Below are positions 1 to 10,731 of a DNA stretch of 64,000 nucleotides, piece after piece. The position numbers and the translations under genes were made by a program. The notes under the pieces were generated by a model. It did no database searches and was not told where the DNA came from. It saw only the letters and a program-made list of their open reading frames with translations. Source of the stretch: Zygnema cylindricum (taxonomy: Eukaryota > Streptophyta > Zygnematophyceae > Zygnematales > Zygnemataceae); NCBI GenBank assembly GCA_037447655.1, contig JBBHKE010001645.1, forward strand, positions 53,452 through 117,451, given 5' to 3'. The first letter of the stretch is position 1; the number at the start of each line of letters is the position of its first letter.

Positions 1-97
1 TGGAATTCAAGCAAAAATTAGAAAGAAGGGATTGAAATTTAGACATTATAGTGTGTGAGAGTCTAGAGTCAAAGGAGGAGGAGTTTATGGCGTCAAA

Positions 98-717
98 ACC
101 GTATAGATACGTAGTTGGAAGTCTTATATATTTTATAAACTGTACGAGACTTGATATCGCGGCAATAGTGGGGGTCTTGAGTAGAAGTCAATCCTAAAAA
201 GGCAGACTGGGAAGCAGCAAAAAAGGTGTACAGATATCTTGCAGGTACTTGAGATCTTAAGCTTGTAATTGGAGGAGAAGAAGTGAAAATAAAGACGTGG
301 AGCGACGCTAGTTATAGGGACATGCTAAGCCAAAAATCTACAACCGGTTTTGTTTTTAAGATTGGAGATGGAACTAAACTACAAAAGGTTACAGCTCAGT
401 CCACAATGGAGTCAAAATACATGGCAACAGCTTCTACCCTCAAAGAGCTCTTATGGGCTAAGTCTATTTTACAAGAACTTGGTTATATGGAACTAGGTCC
501 TCAGTCTAATTGGTGTGACAACCATGCAACCATTGCCATTGCCACTAACCCCAGTCATCATTTTCAAAGCAAACACATGGATATTATACTTCACTTTGTC
601 AGAGAAAAAGTGCTTAATTAAATTGTGTTATTTACCGGATGACGAGATGGTGGCTGACATGTTAACTAAAGCTCTTCCTGCTCCTAAGTTGCAGTTTTGC
701 AGAGAAGCTATTTGACT
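98..717 (+). pseudogene. copia reverse transcriptase end and RNase H (broken)
   Basis: The RT tail around 98-200 reads VVGSLIYFINCTRLDIAA, a block shared by copia polyproteins (compare 29740-29800 in this window). An RNase H domain follows at 283-621, with TWSDASY, the STMESKY block and WCDNHATIAIATNPSHHF, which carry the conserved D and H positions. A stop lies near 197. A one-base frameshift near 600-620 moves the end into another frame, which finishes DEMVADMLTKALPAPK at 715. RNase H would degrade the RNA strand of the RNA-DNA hybrid during reverse transcription. The copy is a dead fragment of a polyprotein. Confidence is high for the family and moderate for the exact ends. Confidence 0.85.
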
Positions 718-740
718 AAGTGAGTAACTAAGTCTAAAGA

Positions 741-750
741 TTTAGGGGAG
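741..750 (+). promoter_or_regulatory. polypurine tract of copia element
   Basis: TTTAGGGGAG sits just after the pol stop and directly before the LTR start TGTTG. The same AGGGGAG tract precedes the LTRs at 2402, 30568, 44879 and 57943. It is the expected plus-strand primer site. Confidence 0.75.
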
Positions 751-1789
751 TGTTGTAATTTGAAATATTTATATTCAGTAGATAGGGTTGTGAGAGGAGA
801 CCAAAAAGACTTAGAATATTTTCTAAGTAGTTTTATGTAATACTTACCTTTATTAGTATTATAGTAGCAAAAGTACAGTAGAGTGTATTGTACCTTAGCA
901 TGTTTTACAGAGTGGCGCCGACACGGGTCACGCAGTAGACAATTAGAATCTCCACATCAGATATAATGAATCTGGTACGGATACTTCAAATAATATATGG
1001 TACGGTATTTTTGGAATCGTACGGATATTTTGGAAATATATGCTACACGACATTTCTATGATTATTGATTGGAAACGTCCGGATATTTCGGAAATGTTTG
1101 GTATGGTACGTTTTATGATCATTGATTTTGAGTCGTGTCGATGGACGCGATTCACGTGGGGCCAAAAGTGAAGAAGCACTCAGGTGCATCGTACTACACT
1201 ACCACAGTCGGTTGGACTTTAGCGACCACCGTGACTAAGCACCTAGAACATTTATTGTACGGTTCGCCATCTAAAAATATTTGAATAACATTGTTTTATA
1301 GTTTAGTGTAATAAAAATTAGTGTTTCATTAATTAGGTTTTTGGAAAATTAAAATTAGGTTTTTGGAGGTACTCACGATACTGTAAAGTACAGGCTGGAT
1401 TCTTTGTCGTTAGTGATGATAGTACTGTTGTACAGTCACCCGTATTAGTGTGGCCAGTACATACTCAGTGTGAGTATATAGTTTAGGACTTAGACAATTT
1501 TGTATCATCCAATTTTGGGATTATGACATTTTAAGGGCATTTTTTGGGAAACCTCTAGGAGTCATATCTTATGGTTTACTTGGTCATTTGGCCTGCAATT
1601 TTGAGAATTGTCAGTTTACTCTGCCGTGTATCACAGTATGAAATTTGAGGCATATTGGCCCTTTGAGTCATATTTTGTGTAAGCTGAAAGTTGGCTGTTG
1701 AGTAGGTGCTTGATAGTTTGTGTTGTTTTCATGTCTACTTTCACTACTACTGCTGGTTCTCCTCCTACAGATGTGGTTGTAGAACAACA
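751..1789 (+). repeat. copia 3' LTR, family B (copy 1, diverged)
   Basis: The LTR starts TGTTG after the purine tract and ends CAACA at 1789, which gives the usual TG...CA ends with a 5-bp inverted repeat. Its last ~350 bp align by eye with the ends of the LTRs at 2402-3382, 24594-25231 and 30568-31289. They share a cytosine-poor block with a TTGGGA-type motif, GTTGTCAGT and a terminal open frame starting ATGTCTACTT. That frame (1732-1789) codes 19 residues ending VVVEQ, as in the other copies. The middle (about 940-1440) is not recognisable against the other copies. Confidence 0.7.
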
Positions 1790-2269
1790 ACTGCTGCCGC
1801 CATATTTTTGGTGAGGCAATAAGGACTCATGTCTTGCCCCAATTTGACAAAGAAAGTGACTAATACATAGTCACGCTTGTTGCACTCATAACAAATCATT
1901 GCAGTGAAGTTTTTGACTTTTATCTTTACATCTACCACCTGCTTCTTTATAAATATAATCTCCATTACCTTTACATCCTCCACTTCCACCATCCTCTCGA
2001 CCCACGAGATGATTAACATCCGTGACATTAAGTGAAGTTACATTCAATTTTTTTATGCTAATAGGCTCTTTTGACAAACTGCCTTTTTTTTTTGCAGATT
2101 TGAGGTAATTTTTGGTATACTCATAGGTGCAATTATTAATTACAACAAGATTTCTTTAAGGTGAAAGAACTTATCCAGTAATGCATAAGCATTTTTGTCA
2201 CCTTATCTTCATAAATGATCACTCTACTATTGTTAATTTTTACATTGAGATTTAGTGGGACTGGGTAAT
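1790..2269. other. short interval between two LTRs, possible inverted copia gag scrap
   Basis: No clear gene. On the minus strand, about 2077-1860 reads a Lys/Gly-rich stretch followed by ICYECNKRDY. This resembles the CxxC half of a gag zinc knuckle, but the His and last Cys are not in place. It may be a decayed, inverted gag fragment, or chance. Confidence 0.25.
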
Positions 2270-2401
2270 CTGCTAAATTGCTATGTTGCTATGCTGCGAT
2301 ACTATGTTGCTATGCTGTGATACTACGTTGCTATGCTACGATTGTGCGCTAGTTCGTCATCGCAACTGCGCCGGGATAGTGAGTCTAAAGCTTTAGGGGA
2401 G
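2270..2401 (+). other. copia 3' untranslated end with polypurine tract
   Basis: Short repeats of TTGCTATGCTGCGATAC run up to GAGTCTAAAGCTTTAGGGGAG-like sequence at 2381-2401, immediately before an LTR. The same arrangement occurs at 30440-30567 in the nearly complete copia element. This is the surviving 3' leader of a second element whose coding body is gone. Confidence 0.7.
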
Positions 2402-3382
2402 TGTTGGTTTTGGAAAGCTTTCAGTCTCAGCAAATTAGTAGGACGGTGGAAATATAGATCTATAGGGACACACCTCGTCGTTTGAAACACAGTGCAGGTT
2501 TTGGATTGGTACTGACACCAACATGTACATGTCACACATAGAGTGGAACAACGCACTGACACCAACATGTACATGTCACACATAGAGTGGAACAACGCAG
2601 ACGGGACAAGCGCAGCCGCGGTAATCTTTGATACGATCTGTACGAACAACAGAGCTGCGACGCAACAAGACAAAACGTAGCCACGGCTAATTTGATTTAG
2701 GACAACGCAGTTGCAACGAAGCTACGAATATTTGAATGTGATTAAGAATTGAACTGTGCTGCTGCGGTTGATATGAATCAAGTCAAAGGACCAAATTCAT
2801 AAGAGGATTAACAGGTGACTCGCTGACAGGTGCTCTACAACAACCGGATGGACGTATCCAGACAAGTGTCACTAAGCCGACAACAAGTATTTGAACAAAT
2901 CACCTGTATAGGATTCTCAGTAATATTGAGTGCACAGTGATAGATTAGTTTTAGCGTGATTAGGAGCAGTTGACCTTAGTGGAAGTTTAGTTCTTTGGAC
3001 GTATCTCTTAGGGACACTTGTATCGGCGGTAAAACACTATAAAGTAGGACAACTGATTGTGGAGTATAAGACTTAGGATGTAGAACATTTTATATATCCA
3101 GACTTCCAGACTGTGTAATTTGCGGACTGTTTTTAAGAAACTTCTGAGTTGCATATCTTGGTGTATTTTTAATCAATTGGGCTGAAACTTTGGGAGTTGT
3201 CAGTCTTTGTGATATTCCATACTGTGATATAGTTTGAAGCAGTTTGGACCTTTGTGTCAAATTTTGTGAGCTGTAGAAAACAGCTGTTTGGTAAGATTCT
3301 TGATAAGCTTCTATAAGTGAATTATGTCCACTTCTTCTACTACTGTTGCTGCTCCACCTGCTCTAGTGGTCGTAGAACAACT
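2402..3382 (+). repeat. copia 3' LTR, family B (copy 2)
   Basis: The LTR starts TGTTGG after the purine tract. It ends GTAGAACAACT, where the family ends CAACA, so the terminal A is substituted. It is about 980 bp. The 3' portion (3070-3380) is about 90% identical by eye to 57355-57666. It carries the in-frame terminal ORF at 3324-3380, 19 codons starting MSTSSTT and ending VVVEQ. The body of the element to its left is missing, so this is a deletion product. Confidence 0.75.
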
Positions 3383-3677
3383 TTTTTGTAGTATCAAATA
3401 TATGAAAAATCAAATCACAACCTTGACCTATTTTTGACTCTATTATACAAATTCTCAACCTCAAACCTAAAAATTACACAAAATATATAAATATAAATGT
3501 GGTATAAATACTTCGCTTTGGTAATTTGGTAAAAATAAACATTCCGGTTTAAGAAAAAAAAAAGATAAACACTAGAAAAATTGTGAAAATAAAAAAATAA
3601 AAAAAGAAAAAAATATATATGTATAACTAATACTAAAAAAATAACAATAATTAGAAAACAAAACAAAACAAAAAACT
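3383..3677. other. AT-rich interval
   Basis: Very A/T-rich, with A and T runs (for example 3590-3670). No reading frame can be supported. It probably includes the 3' non-coding end of the hAT transposon to its right, but no TIR matching the 6606 end was found here. Confidence 0.4.
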
Positions 3678-5909
3678 ATGCATTTAAAAGATCTCGGTTG
3701 GATCTAACACATAAAATATCACTAACAATTGAAGCCGCTAGTGCGCTCCTCTTATTTGTTATGTCATGTTCCCCGCATCCGAAAAAATGCATTTCGACAT
3801 GGAACTAGAAGCCGGAATAGCTAGAATATATCTAGCAACACCGGCTAGAATAGGAAACCCTCCATCTTTCGCACTTACATTTGATTTATTTTTACACCAT
3901 TGAAGTATGTTAAAGTTCAATCTTTCGTCATTGGTTAATTTTAAATTAAAATAACGTTTCAATTCGTCACTAACGAGCGTTTTTTTGTCGGTGGTAATAA
4001 AAACCTCATTTTCGTCATCGCTCTCACCAAAAAAATTGTGGAAACCGCCCATATATTGCGATATTTTTCGTTTTTTTGTGATGCGTTGAGGACTACCGAA
4101 ATCAACGTCATCACCTAGGTCGTTAGCAAGTTCTCGAAGTTTGACCCTAGCGCTTTCAATTTCGGTTTTCGATACCCCAATTATTTCAAGCTTTTGTTTT
4201 TGTTGGGGATCTAAGAGAGCGCCCCACTTCGGTAACGCAAATTTCATAAAAAGTTCTTTTAATTTTTGCAAGTTTGGGGAATTGGCCGGGCATTCTTTTT
4301 CACCGTCATTGTAAGATGTTTTTCTTATCTTACAATGGTTATACAGAGATGTTAGTTCAAACAAAACCAAATGTAAAGTTGGTTCTTTGAACTTTTCCAA
4401 CTTTAGGGTCGCTTCTTGAAACCTTTCCAAAAATCAAATAAGTTCGGTAAGGTGAGTCTTATCGATACAAGCAAAAAGTAACAATTTATTTTTTGCTTGA
4501 GCGATTGGTCTTATCTCATTGAATGCATCATAAATACTCTTAAGCATTCGGTGCAAAGAATTCCACCGCGTTGCGTTTTCTTGTTTTAAAGTGTTTTTCA
4601 AAAGATTTTGTAAATTACTCTGTTTAAAAAATGTGATCAATGATTTACACGCATCTATTAGATCAAAGAATTCAATAACTTCCACATAGTATTTGTATTT
4701 TTTGGAAGTTCTGCTCTAGTTCAAAATCGTTGTCACAATCGTAGCAATTTTATGGTCCGCGCAAGGTATCCAAGTAAACATACTCGGTAGACCTTTAGTT
4801 GCACACATGTGTTAGAGCCACTGTCGGTCACAACAATGAAACGATTTGCCAAAACATCAAAATTGAACAATTCAAAATTGGTCAAACAATTTTTGAAAGC
4901 CGTTAAAACATTTTCCGCGGTATGTTTTTCTTCCGGAAAATGTTCGTCTTGAAGCGTCCGAGCATGAAGTTTAAATTCTTTGTCAATAAAATGAGCCGTT
5001 ACTGACATGAATGAGGTTCTTTTTATTGTCTCGGTCCAGAGATCGGTCGTAAATGCGACGAAAATATTGTTACCAATATTTTCTTTAAGTTTTGGGATGA
5101 TCAAACTACGAATATCTTTGGCAGAAGATATAATGTAGTTTTTTACGCCATTGGCGGACGGGAGTAGTTGGTCGATGTCAACACTTTTGTTGGACGAAAC
5201 ACCAACATCAAATAATGCTTGACAAAATGCTTGAAAACCTGGGAACAAAAAAAAAAGAATTAGAAAATAGTATACAATTATTAACCATGATCAATAAATA
5301 AGGTTTATATCAAAATAACATCATGACAAACCAAATAATAATAAAAAAATAAAAATAAGCGTACGAATATAATTATAGATAAGAAAATAGTGATGAAGCT
5401 CAATAATATAAATTTATTAACAAAACAAGTTATAAATGACATATACATTAACGCCATCTTAAATGGAATTCAAAATAAATCATACATGAACCGTCGACCA
5501 TCGAAAATGGTTGAAGGTCCTCGCAACACATCAACGCCACCATTTTCGCAATATTTTTTTGGTCACTCGTTTTCGCCTCCGTTTTTGAAAGAAAATTACG
5601 AAGAATTCCTGTAGAACTATCCATGTCGCCCGAAGCTAAACATGTGTGAGTGTTAATTGTTGAAGTACCGTTTGTTGACTTGTATTGATACTCTATGAAA
5701 CATGTATTACAAGCCACTAAACCTCCCCCCTTTACTATGTATTTGTTTGATGTTTTAGTTTCATAGACATGTTCAAATTTTGTCCAACAACTTGAAGTGG
5801 CCTTGCTTTCTTCTTTCACTAGGTAATACTGAGCAGTTTCACCATTTTTTGATTTTTGAAGTTCGTTTTGGATTGTAGTTTTAAGAGAAGCGATAATGCT
5901 TTTGTCCAT
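3678..5909 (-). pseudogene. hAT-family transposase (BED zinc finger, RNase H-like core, dimerisation domain), broken
   Basis: Read on the minus strand. Exon 1 (5909-5492) carries a BED-type zinc finger, with CNTC near 5715 and paired His downstream. A GT-AG intron (5491-5239) joins it in frame to exon 2, giving VDGFQAF across the junction. Exon 2 has the hAT core: TTDLWTE, the SFMSVTAHFID block, VTDSGSN with its acidic residue, and ATRWNS. The C-terminal dimerisation domain follows, with FPILAGVARYILAIPASS and FSDAGN, then ITNKRSALAASIVSDILC before the end. A frameshift near 4805, stops near 4703 and 4431, and a frameshift near 3775 kill it. The intact protein would excise and reinsert the element with 8-bp target duplications. 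The length fits the family. Confidence 0.9.
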
Positions 5910-6606
5910 TTTGGTGTATGACTAGGTTTTGTTTGAATTGTGGTCAAGTTTTTCTAACTTAAATAGCATTCCCATTTATCGATTTATTGTTTGAAACATG
6001 TGAGTAAGCTAATAATTAGGATTTGTCTTGGGAAATTGACGTAATAATTTGATTTCCGCTGATTTATTAACTAATAATGACTACATGTCGCGTGACATTG
6101 ACATAATATTATGATGTATTTGTGGAAACGCGGTATAAATCGCATAATTAGCACTTTGCAATAATGTACGATGTATGAGTAAGCCAATAATTACGATCTG
6201 TCGCGTTATATTGATATAATAATTTGACATATTTTTGGAAACACCGCATAAAGTGCATAATTAACACTTTACAATAGATTACGATTTGCGGCCCTTATCT
6301 TTTTGTAAGATTCGCGAAATGAATAGTGTTAGTACCGTGTCAGATTTGCGACGCTAATCATGATGCCACGTACTTCCACGATACCAAAAGTACAAAGAAC
6401 AATAATGTTGGAAAAAAAAGTACAAAATTTTCATTTTTTTTGGTTTTTTGTTTGACCGACCGTAACCGACCGTTTTTTTTTTCCCTGGTGAGTCAACCGA
6501 CCGTAACCGCCCGACCCCCAAAATTTGGCAACTGAATCCGTTCCGGATCCGCCGCGGGCGGTCGGTTAAGGGTCAGTCACGGTTTCGGTTGACCGTTTGC
6601 GACCTG
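5910..6606 (-). other. 5' subterminal region and terminal inverted repeat of the hAT element
   Basis: This non-coding stretch lies between the transposase start and a terminus at 6606, which reads inward CAGGTCGCAAACGGTC, a typical hAT TIR start. Near 6003-6290 there are two to three diverged direct copies of a roughly 105-bp unit (AGTAAGCCAATAATTACGAT and following). About 250 bp at the end (6357-6606) reappears as an inverted copy at 7181-7440. The opposite terminus of the autonomous element was not found on the left side. Confidence 0.6.
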
Positions 6607-7180
6607 TGACGCTTGTCTTTTCCATGATTGTACAAATGACGTGCGTAACACAATCTCGCCTTTCGCTGCAAACCCGTTCAAGCGTTCAAAATCTTTGGAA
6701 ACTGCAACCTCTTATCGAATTAAACCTTCCACGCTGCGAATTCGAGCCCGAAGATTGTGCCGCGTAACGAAGCAACCTCGGGAGAGCCGCACAAGATCTT
6801 GCTCGATTGCAAAGACGCGGATTTCACGGAGTGTAGTACGGTATTTCGATTCGTTTGTTTCGCCACGTCATGTCATGTTTTCGTTATGAATTTTGTAGTG
6901 TTGTGTATTGGGTAAAAACTTATCGCGATCGAAACAATTCCGATAATTATCGGTCATGGAACGGTGAAGGGTACACGATATAACCGTACACGTAATACGT
7001 TCTTTCCTGTACGGAAATAATGTACAAAATGAATTCGGAGATGTCGCGACAGGGGGTGGGGGGCGCTTTTGAAAAAAAAATCACAATCCATTTCGTACCA
7101 GAATACGGAGTTATCGCCAATATTTATCGAACCGGTGTTATCGCTATTGCAAACGAATATTATCTATTTTTAATAGCGAT

Positions 7181-7869
7181 CAGGGGTCGCAAACGGTCAA
7201 CCAAAACCGTGACCGACCGTTATCTGACCGCCCGCGCCGGATCCGGAACGGATTCGGCTGCCAAATTTTAAGGGCCGGGCGGTCGCGGTAAGTTGACTCA
7301 CCAGAAAAAAAAAGAATGGTCGGTTACGGTGGTTAAGCAAAAAACAAAAAAAAAATGAAAATTTTGTACTGTCTATACAATCCAACATTATTGTACTTCG
7401 TACATTTTGGTATCGTGGAAGTACATGACATCATGATTAGCGTCGCAAATCTGACACGGTAGTTACAGTATTCAATTCGCAAATCTTAGGGAACGCGATA
7501 AAGCGTCGCAAATGTGACACGGTAGTAAAATATTCATTTCACAAATCTTAGGGAACGCGACAAAGCGTCGCAAATCTGACACGGTATTACACTATTAATT
7601 TCGCAAATCTTAAGGAAAGCGACAAATTGTAATTATTGGCTTATTCATACGTCGTACATTAGTTAATTTTGTACTTTTCCGGTTACGAGCAGGCACGGTT
7701 AGTCGCGAGAAATCGAGTTTCGGTTAACTTTTATTTTCGTAAACGCCGGTCGGTTAATGGTTAACAATTTTGGAGCGTGACATAACGCGGTCGGGCGTCG
7801 GTTACTCAGATTTTGAAAAAAAAAACGGTCAGTTTCGGTTATGTGAAATTTTGACTATTGCGATCTCTG
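7181..7869 (+). mobile_element. non-autonomous hAT transposon (689 bp)
   Basis: The left end reads CAGGGGTCGCAAACGGTCAA and the right end, reverse-complemented, CAGAGATCGCAATAGTCAAA: 16 of 20 positions match with CAG termini, as in hAT elements. Its first ~480 bp match (inverted) the 5' end of the transposase-bearing element at 6150-6606, after which the sequences part, so it looks like an internal-deletion derivative. Flanks are ATAGCGAT and ATAGATGA, which at best is a decayed 8-bp target duplication. There is no coding capacity. Confidence 0.65.
7438..7640 (+). repeat. three tandem copies of a ~67-bp subterminal hAT unit
   Basis: GCGTCGCAAATCTGACACGG and its variants recur three times, each followed by a short spacer and CGCAAATCTTAGGGAACGCGA. 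The related autonomous end (6290-6360) has a single copy, so the unit expanded in the derivative. Confidence 0.75.
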
Positions 7870-8269
7870 ATAGATGATAACATCTATATTGATATATCGT
7901 GAAAATATATCGATTCTCGGTAAGCCAAAAACAGGGCATGTTGGATATCAGCACATGGCTATCAATACACAACATTAAAAATTTGGGCCTTCAATCCATT
8001 GGGCGGTCTCAATAAATGTACGAACACGCTTGATGGCAGTGATATCTTTCAAGATCCTTCATTAGATCGTGCAATTTACGTTTAGTTTTTAATGGTACCA
8101 CATAGGCTCCTCTTGCACGTTAAAAATCGTCAAAGTTTATTCTAAGCTTAAAATCTGAATGAAATATCTGTACGGGTGAACTAAATTTAAGACTTGTAAA
8201 AGCGTACAAAAATTTAAGATTTGTAAGTGCGTACTATATCATTGTAATAACTTTGTTTTAAGTGAGCTA

Positions 8270-8485
8270 CACCATGTACCTTTATTAGTGTTAATGTTTT
8301 TTTTGCCACATAAAAACATATTTTCTCCGTACACACTTGTCGGATTGTGGATCTGACGGTTGCGATTAGAAAGCAAGATTTTAGCTTCCGATTGGGGGTT
8401 TTAAATTGATATTGGACAAATATGTACGGAAAAAATATGTTTTATGTGTCTAAAAAATTATTAACACTTTTTGCGATACATGGTG
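8270..8485. repeat. fold-back element with ~60-bp inverted arms
   Basis: The left arm begins CACCATGTACC at 8270 and continues to about 8335. The right arm ends TACATGGTG at 8485 and starts near 8425. The arms share the block ACATAAAACATATTTTCTCCG, with a few mismatches, around a ~90-base loop. It is a MITE-like hairpin and lies directly beside MITE P copy 2. Confidence 0.7.
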
Positions 8486-8487
8486 AA

Positions 8488-8899
8488 TAGTTATGTATCG
8501 GGTAATTATTTTAAACCAAAATCGGATAACCAATATAATTGGTTATAGACCGGTGAGGGGTTTCGATATATAGCTTCGTAACCGACGAAAATTATCGGTT
8601 GCGGGAAATGGTCCATACGAAAAGTACGACAAGGTGGTACGCAAATAAAGTACGAAATGAGTACGTAGATATCGCTAAGCGCGGGGGGGGGGGGGGGGAT
8701 TAGGAAATTTTCCACAATCAATTCCATACCACAGTACAAAGTTATCATTGGCCTAATATTTATAGGTAATATCGCGACATATCGAAAAGTTATTGTAATA
8801 ATTTATATGTTGATATATAGAACCAATTTATATATTATCGTTAGGTAAAAAAAAAAAACTTATCGGTTATCAATAAATGGCTACCCGTAAACAACATTA
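8488..8899. mobile_element. MITE family P, copy 2, with a 16-nt G tract
   Basis: Bounded by TA at 8488 and 8898. The left end is TTATGTATCGGGTAAT and the right end CTACCCGTAAACAACAT. Inside are ATATCG words, several CGTAC/GTACG motifs, an uninterrupted run of 16 G (8683-8698) and CACAATCAATTCCATACC, which matches copy 1. No coding capacity. Confidence 0.6.
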
Positions 8900-9907
8900 G
8901 TTGCATTGTTTTAAAGCCCAAAATTTGTTCCAAGACGGTATGTAGACAACAAAGGGTGCGTAAAAAAATATCGTTAGTCAAAGATTTTCTACAGGCTTTA
9001 GGTGGAATTACCTCCACCTTGTAGGAAGACACATGGATTATACAAAGTGTAAGGTTTTCATCGCACGTTTACCATGGATATTGTATTCATTTTCCAAATG
9101 TACCAACTGTACACTTCGAGTTTGTGAAGACATTAGCGAAAAACTGGATGGTTTGAGTGATTTCGTTGCGGACGTGAAAGAGACAAAATCAGTTGTCAAG
9201 CTTTAAGCCATTACTCTTACAAAATCTTGGTAGATCTCTAGTAAACATGTTTTATGTAATGGTATGAAAATGTATAGTATAACCTCACTTTTTTGCTAAC
9301 GGAAGTCCACCTTTGTGACATTTCTTAGTTCTCACACACGAAAATGGAAGCCACATCAAACGAAACGTATCGGGCCAGTGAAGGCCACGTCGTCATCACA
9401 TCGTGATTCTCTTTCGCTCCTTGTGGTAATCTCAACCGTACACAAGAAAAAAATCGCGGAACCAAAATATTTCTTTGGTAAAAGAATTAAAGGCTACGTC
9501 AAACGTAGCCAATAAAAAAAGTTGGCCTTTGTTCTGCCTTTTTATTTTGGCTATAAAACCTTGTACAAACGTTGAGAAGTGTGCTTCTACCATCCGATGC
9601 TCTCGAGAAAAAGAATCTCACGGTTCAAAATATGCTTCTCGCGAAGCACGATGGCGGTGCAAGATGTGAATATCGTTTTTTTTGTGTCTCTCTTGAGACT
9701 AGCTCGCAACTTAGATAAAGTGAAAAATGAGAGTCGACTTGAACGTATCCTCGAGACGTTTGTATAACTAGAACTTACATATAGCTTGCTTTGTGGCAAA
9801 AATATCCTGTCGAGGTGCGGGCTCGCTAGCGCAACCCTTTAGCCATTACTGCGTAAAGTAAGATAAAGTACAGTAATAAGAGAAAAGGGTATAAAATAGC
9901 ACATTAT
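8900..9907. other. no recognisable feature
   Basis: Low-repeat sequence. The short open frames here (for example around 9315-9800, on both strands) overlap each other, resemble nothing I recognise and show no splice or promoter context. I see no gene. Confidence 0.4.
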
Positions 9908-10230
9908 CTAGAGTGTTCTGTATCGGGTGGTTTTTTATCGCGAAAAAAAAGATAACCGATATATTACTTTTCGTATAGTTGTCACGGTAAGTATATAGCG
10001 TCGAGACCAAAAATAAAATTATTGTGATTTTCTTGTTGGAAGGATCCGTACCGAATTAATGGTGATACGAAAACAGCGTACAAAAAGAATAAAAAGTTAG
10101 GTATTCTAATATGTTGCGAATATGTAGTACATATATCAATTATCAAATAAGTACGAAAATACTCAATGGGCGGGGGCCTTCATTTTTTTTCATAATTTTT
10201 TTCATACCATGGTACAAAACTATTATACAA
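9908..10230 (+). repeat. MITE family P, copy 3 (partial)
   Basis: Begins CTGTATCGGGTGG, then TATCGCGAAAA. It continues with the family's CGTAC-rich middle, a reduced G run (GGGCGGGGG near 10167) and CATACCATGGTACAAAAC. No right-hand terminus was found, so the copy is truncated or diverged. Confidence 0.4.
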
Positions 10231-10731
10231 AAAGAAAGTAGAGAATACGTACCTAATATCGCAAGTTTGAAATCTTTTAAGTTTCGTACTCTTTCACCTA
10301 CACTCACATTCACAAGGTATAGTTCTCCTAACCACAGTAGAGATGGAGTGTTGCACATAGAAAGACCCTCCTAACCAGCTGTGTTGTGTGAAAAACACGC
10401 GAAGCCTTCCTTCTTCCCGTTGTTCAGTACCAGCTTCACAAAAAAAAGTTGGTACCGCTACATGAATGTGGCATATTTTATGCTCAATAAAAACCACGAG
10501 CCAGACTGATTCCTTTTTGGTATATTATATTTTGTAAAATGTAAAGCGCTTGAGTATCTTTATTAGGAACAACCGCCTACAATAACTTGTGTTTAATAGT
10601 ACAATTTAAGCACAATTTACTATAAAGTTGGTGCCATAGAGTCGTGATGTGAAGGTCAAACTATTGAACAACGTTGACTTGCAAAAAATTGTAATGGACG
10701 AGTAAAATGTTTGTCTCGCTTGTGAAGGTCG
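10231..10731. other. no recognisable feature
   Basis: Flanking sequence left of a minus-strand copia element. Short overlapping frames only. I see nothing else. Confidence 0.4.

Larger units (their letters stand above)
1..1789 (+). mobile_element. Ty1/copia retrotransposon, 3' portion cut by the window edge
   Basis: The window opens inside the pol region of a copia element read on the plus strand. The visible order is the end of reverse transcriptase, RNase H, a purine tract (741-750) and a long 3' LTR (751-1789). This is the canonical 3' end of a Ty1/copia element. The 5' part lies outside the window, so no target duplication can be tested. Stops and a frameshift in the coding part show it is inactive. 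Confidence 0.85.
6896..7977. mobile_element. MITE family P, copy 1 (interrupted by a hAT insertion)
   Basis: TA-flanked inverted termini: left TGTTGTGTATTGGGTAA after TA at 6896, right CAATACACAACAT before TA at 7976. Without the 689-bp hAT at 7181-7869 it is about 390 bp, close to copy 2 (412 bp). Internal features shared with copies 2-4 are TATCGCGA-type words, several GTACGGAA/CGTAC motifs, a G-rich run (7051-7068) and ACAATCCATTTCGTACC. It has no coding capacity. TA flanks suggest mobilisation by a mariner-like transposase. Confidence 0.6.

Noticed and set aside
913-930. TGGCGCC followed by a GGGTC, resembling a tRNA-Lys primer site
   Set aside because: It lies inside an LTR, is not next to an LTR end, and the copia elements here use a different primer site.
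7438-7640. CRISPR-like array
   Set aside because: The repeats are diverged tandem units of a hAT end without unique spacers, in a eukaryotic context.
9315-9799. Cluster of overlapping short open frames on both strands
   Set aside because: None matches a family, and their lengths are expected by chance.
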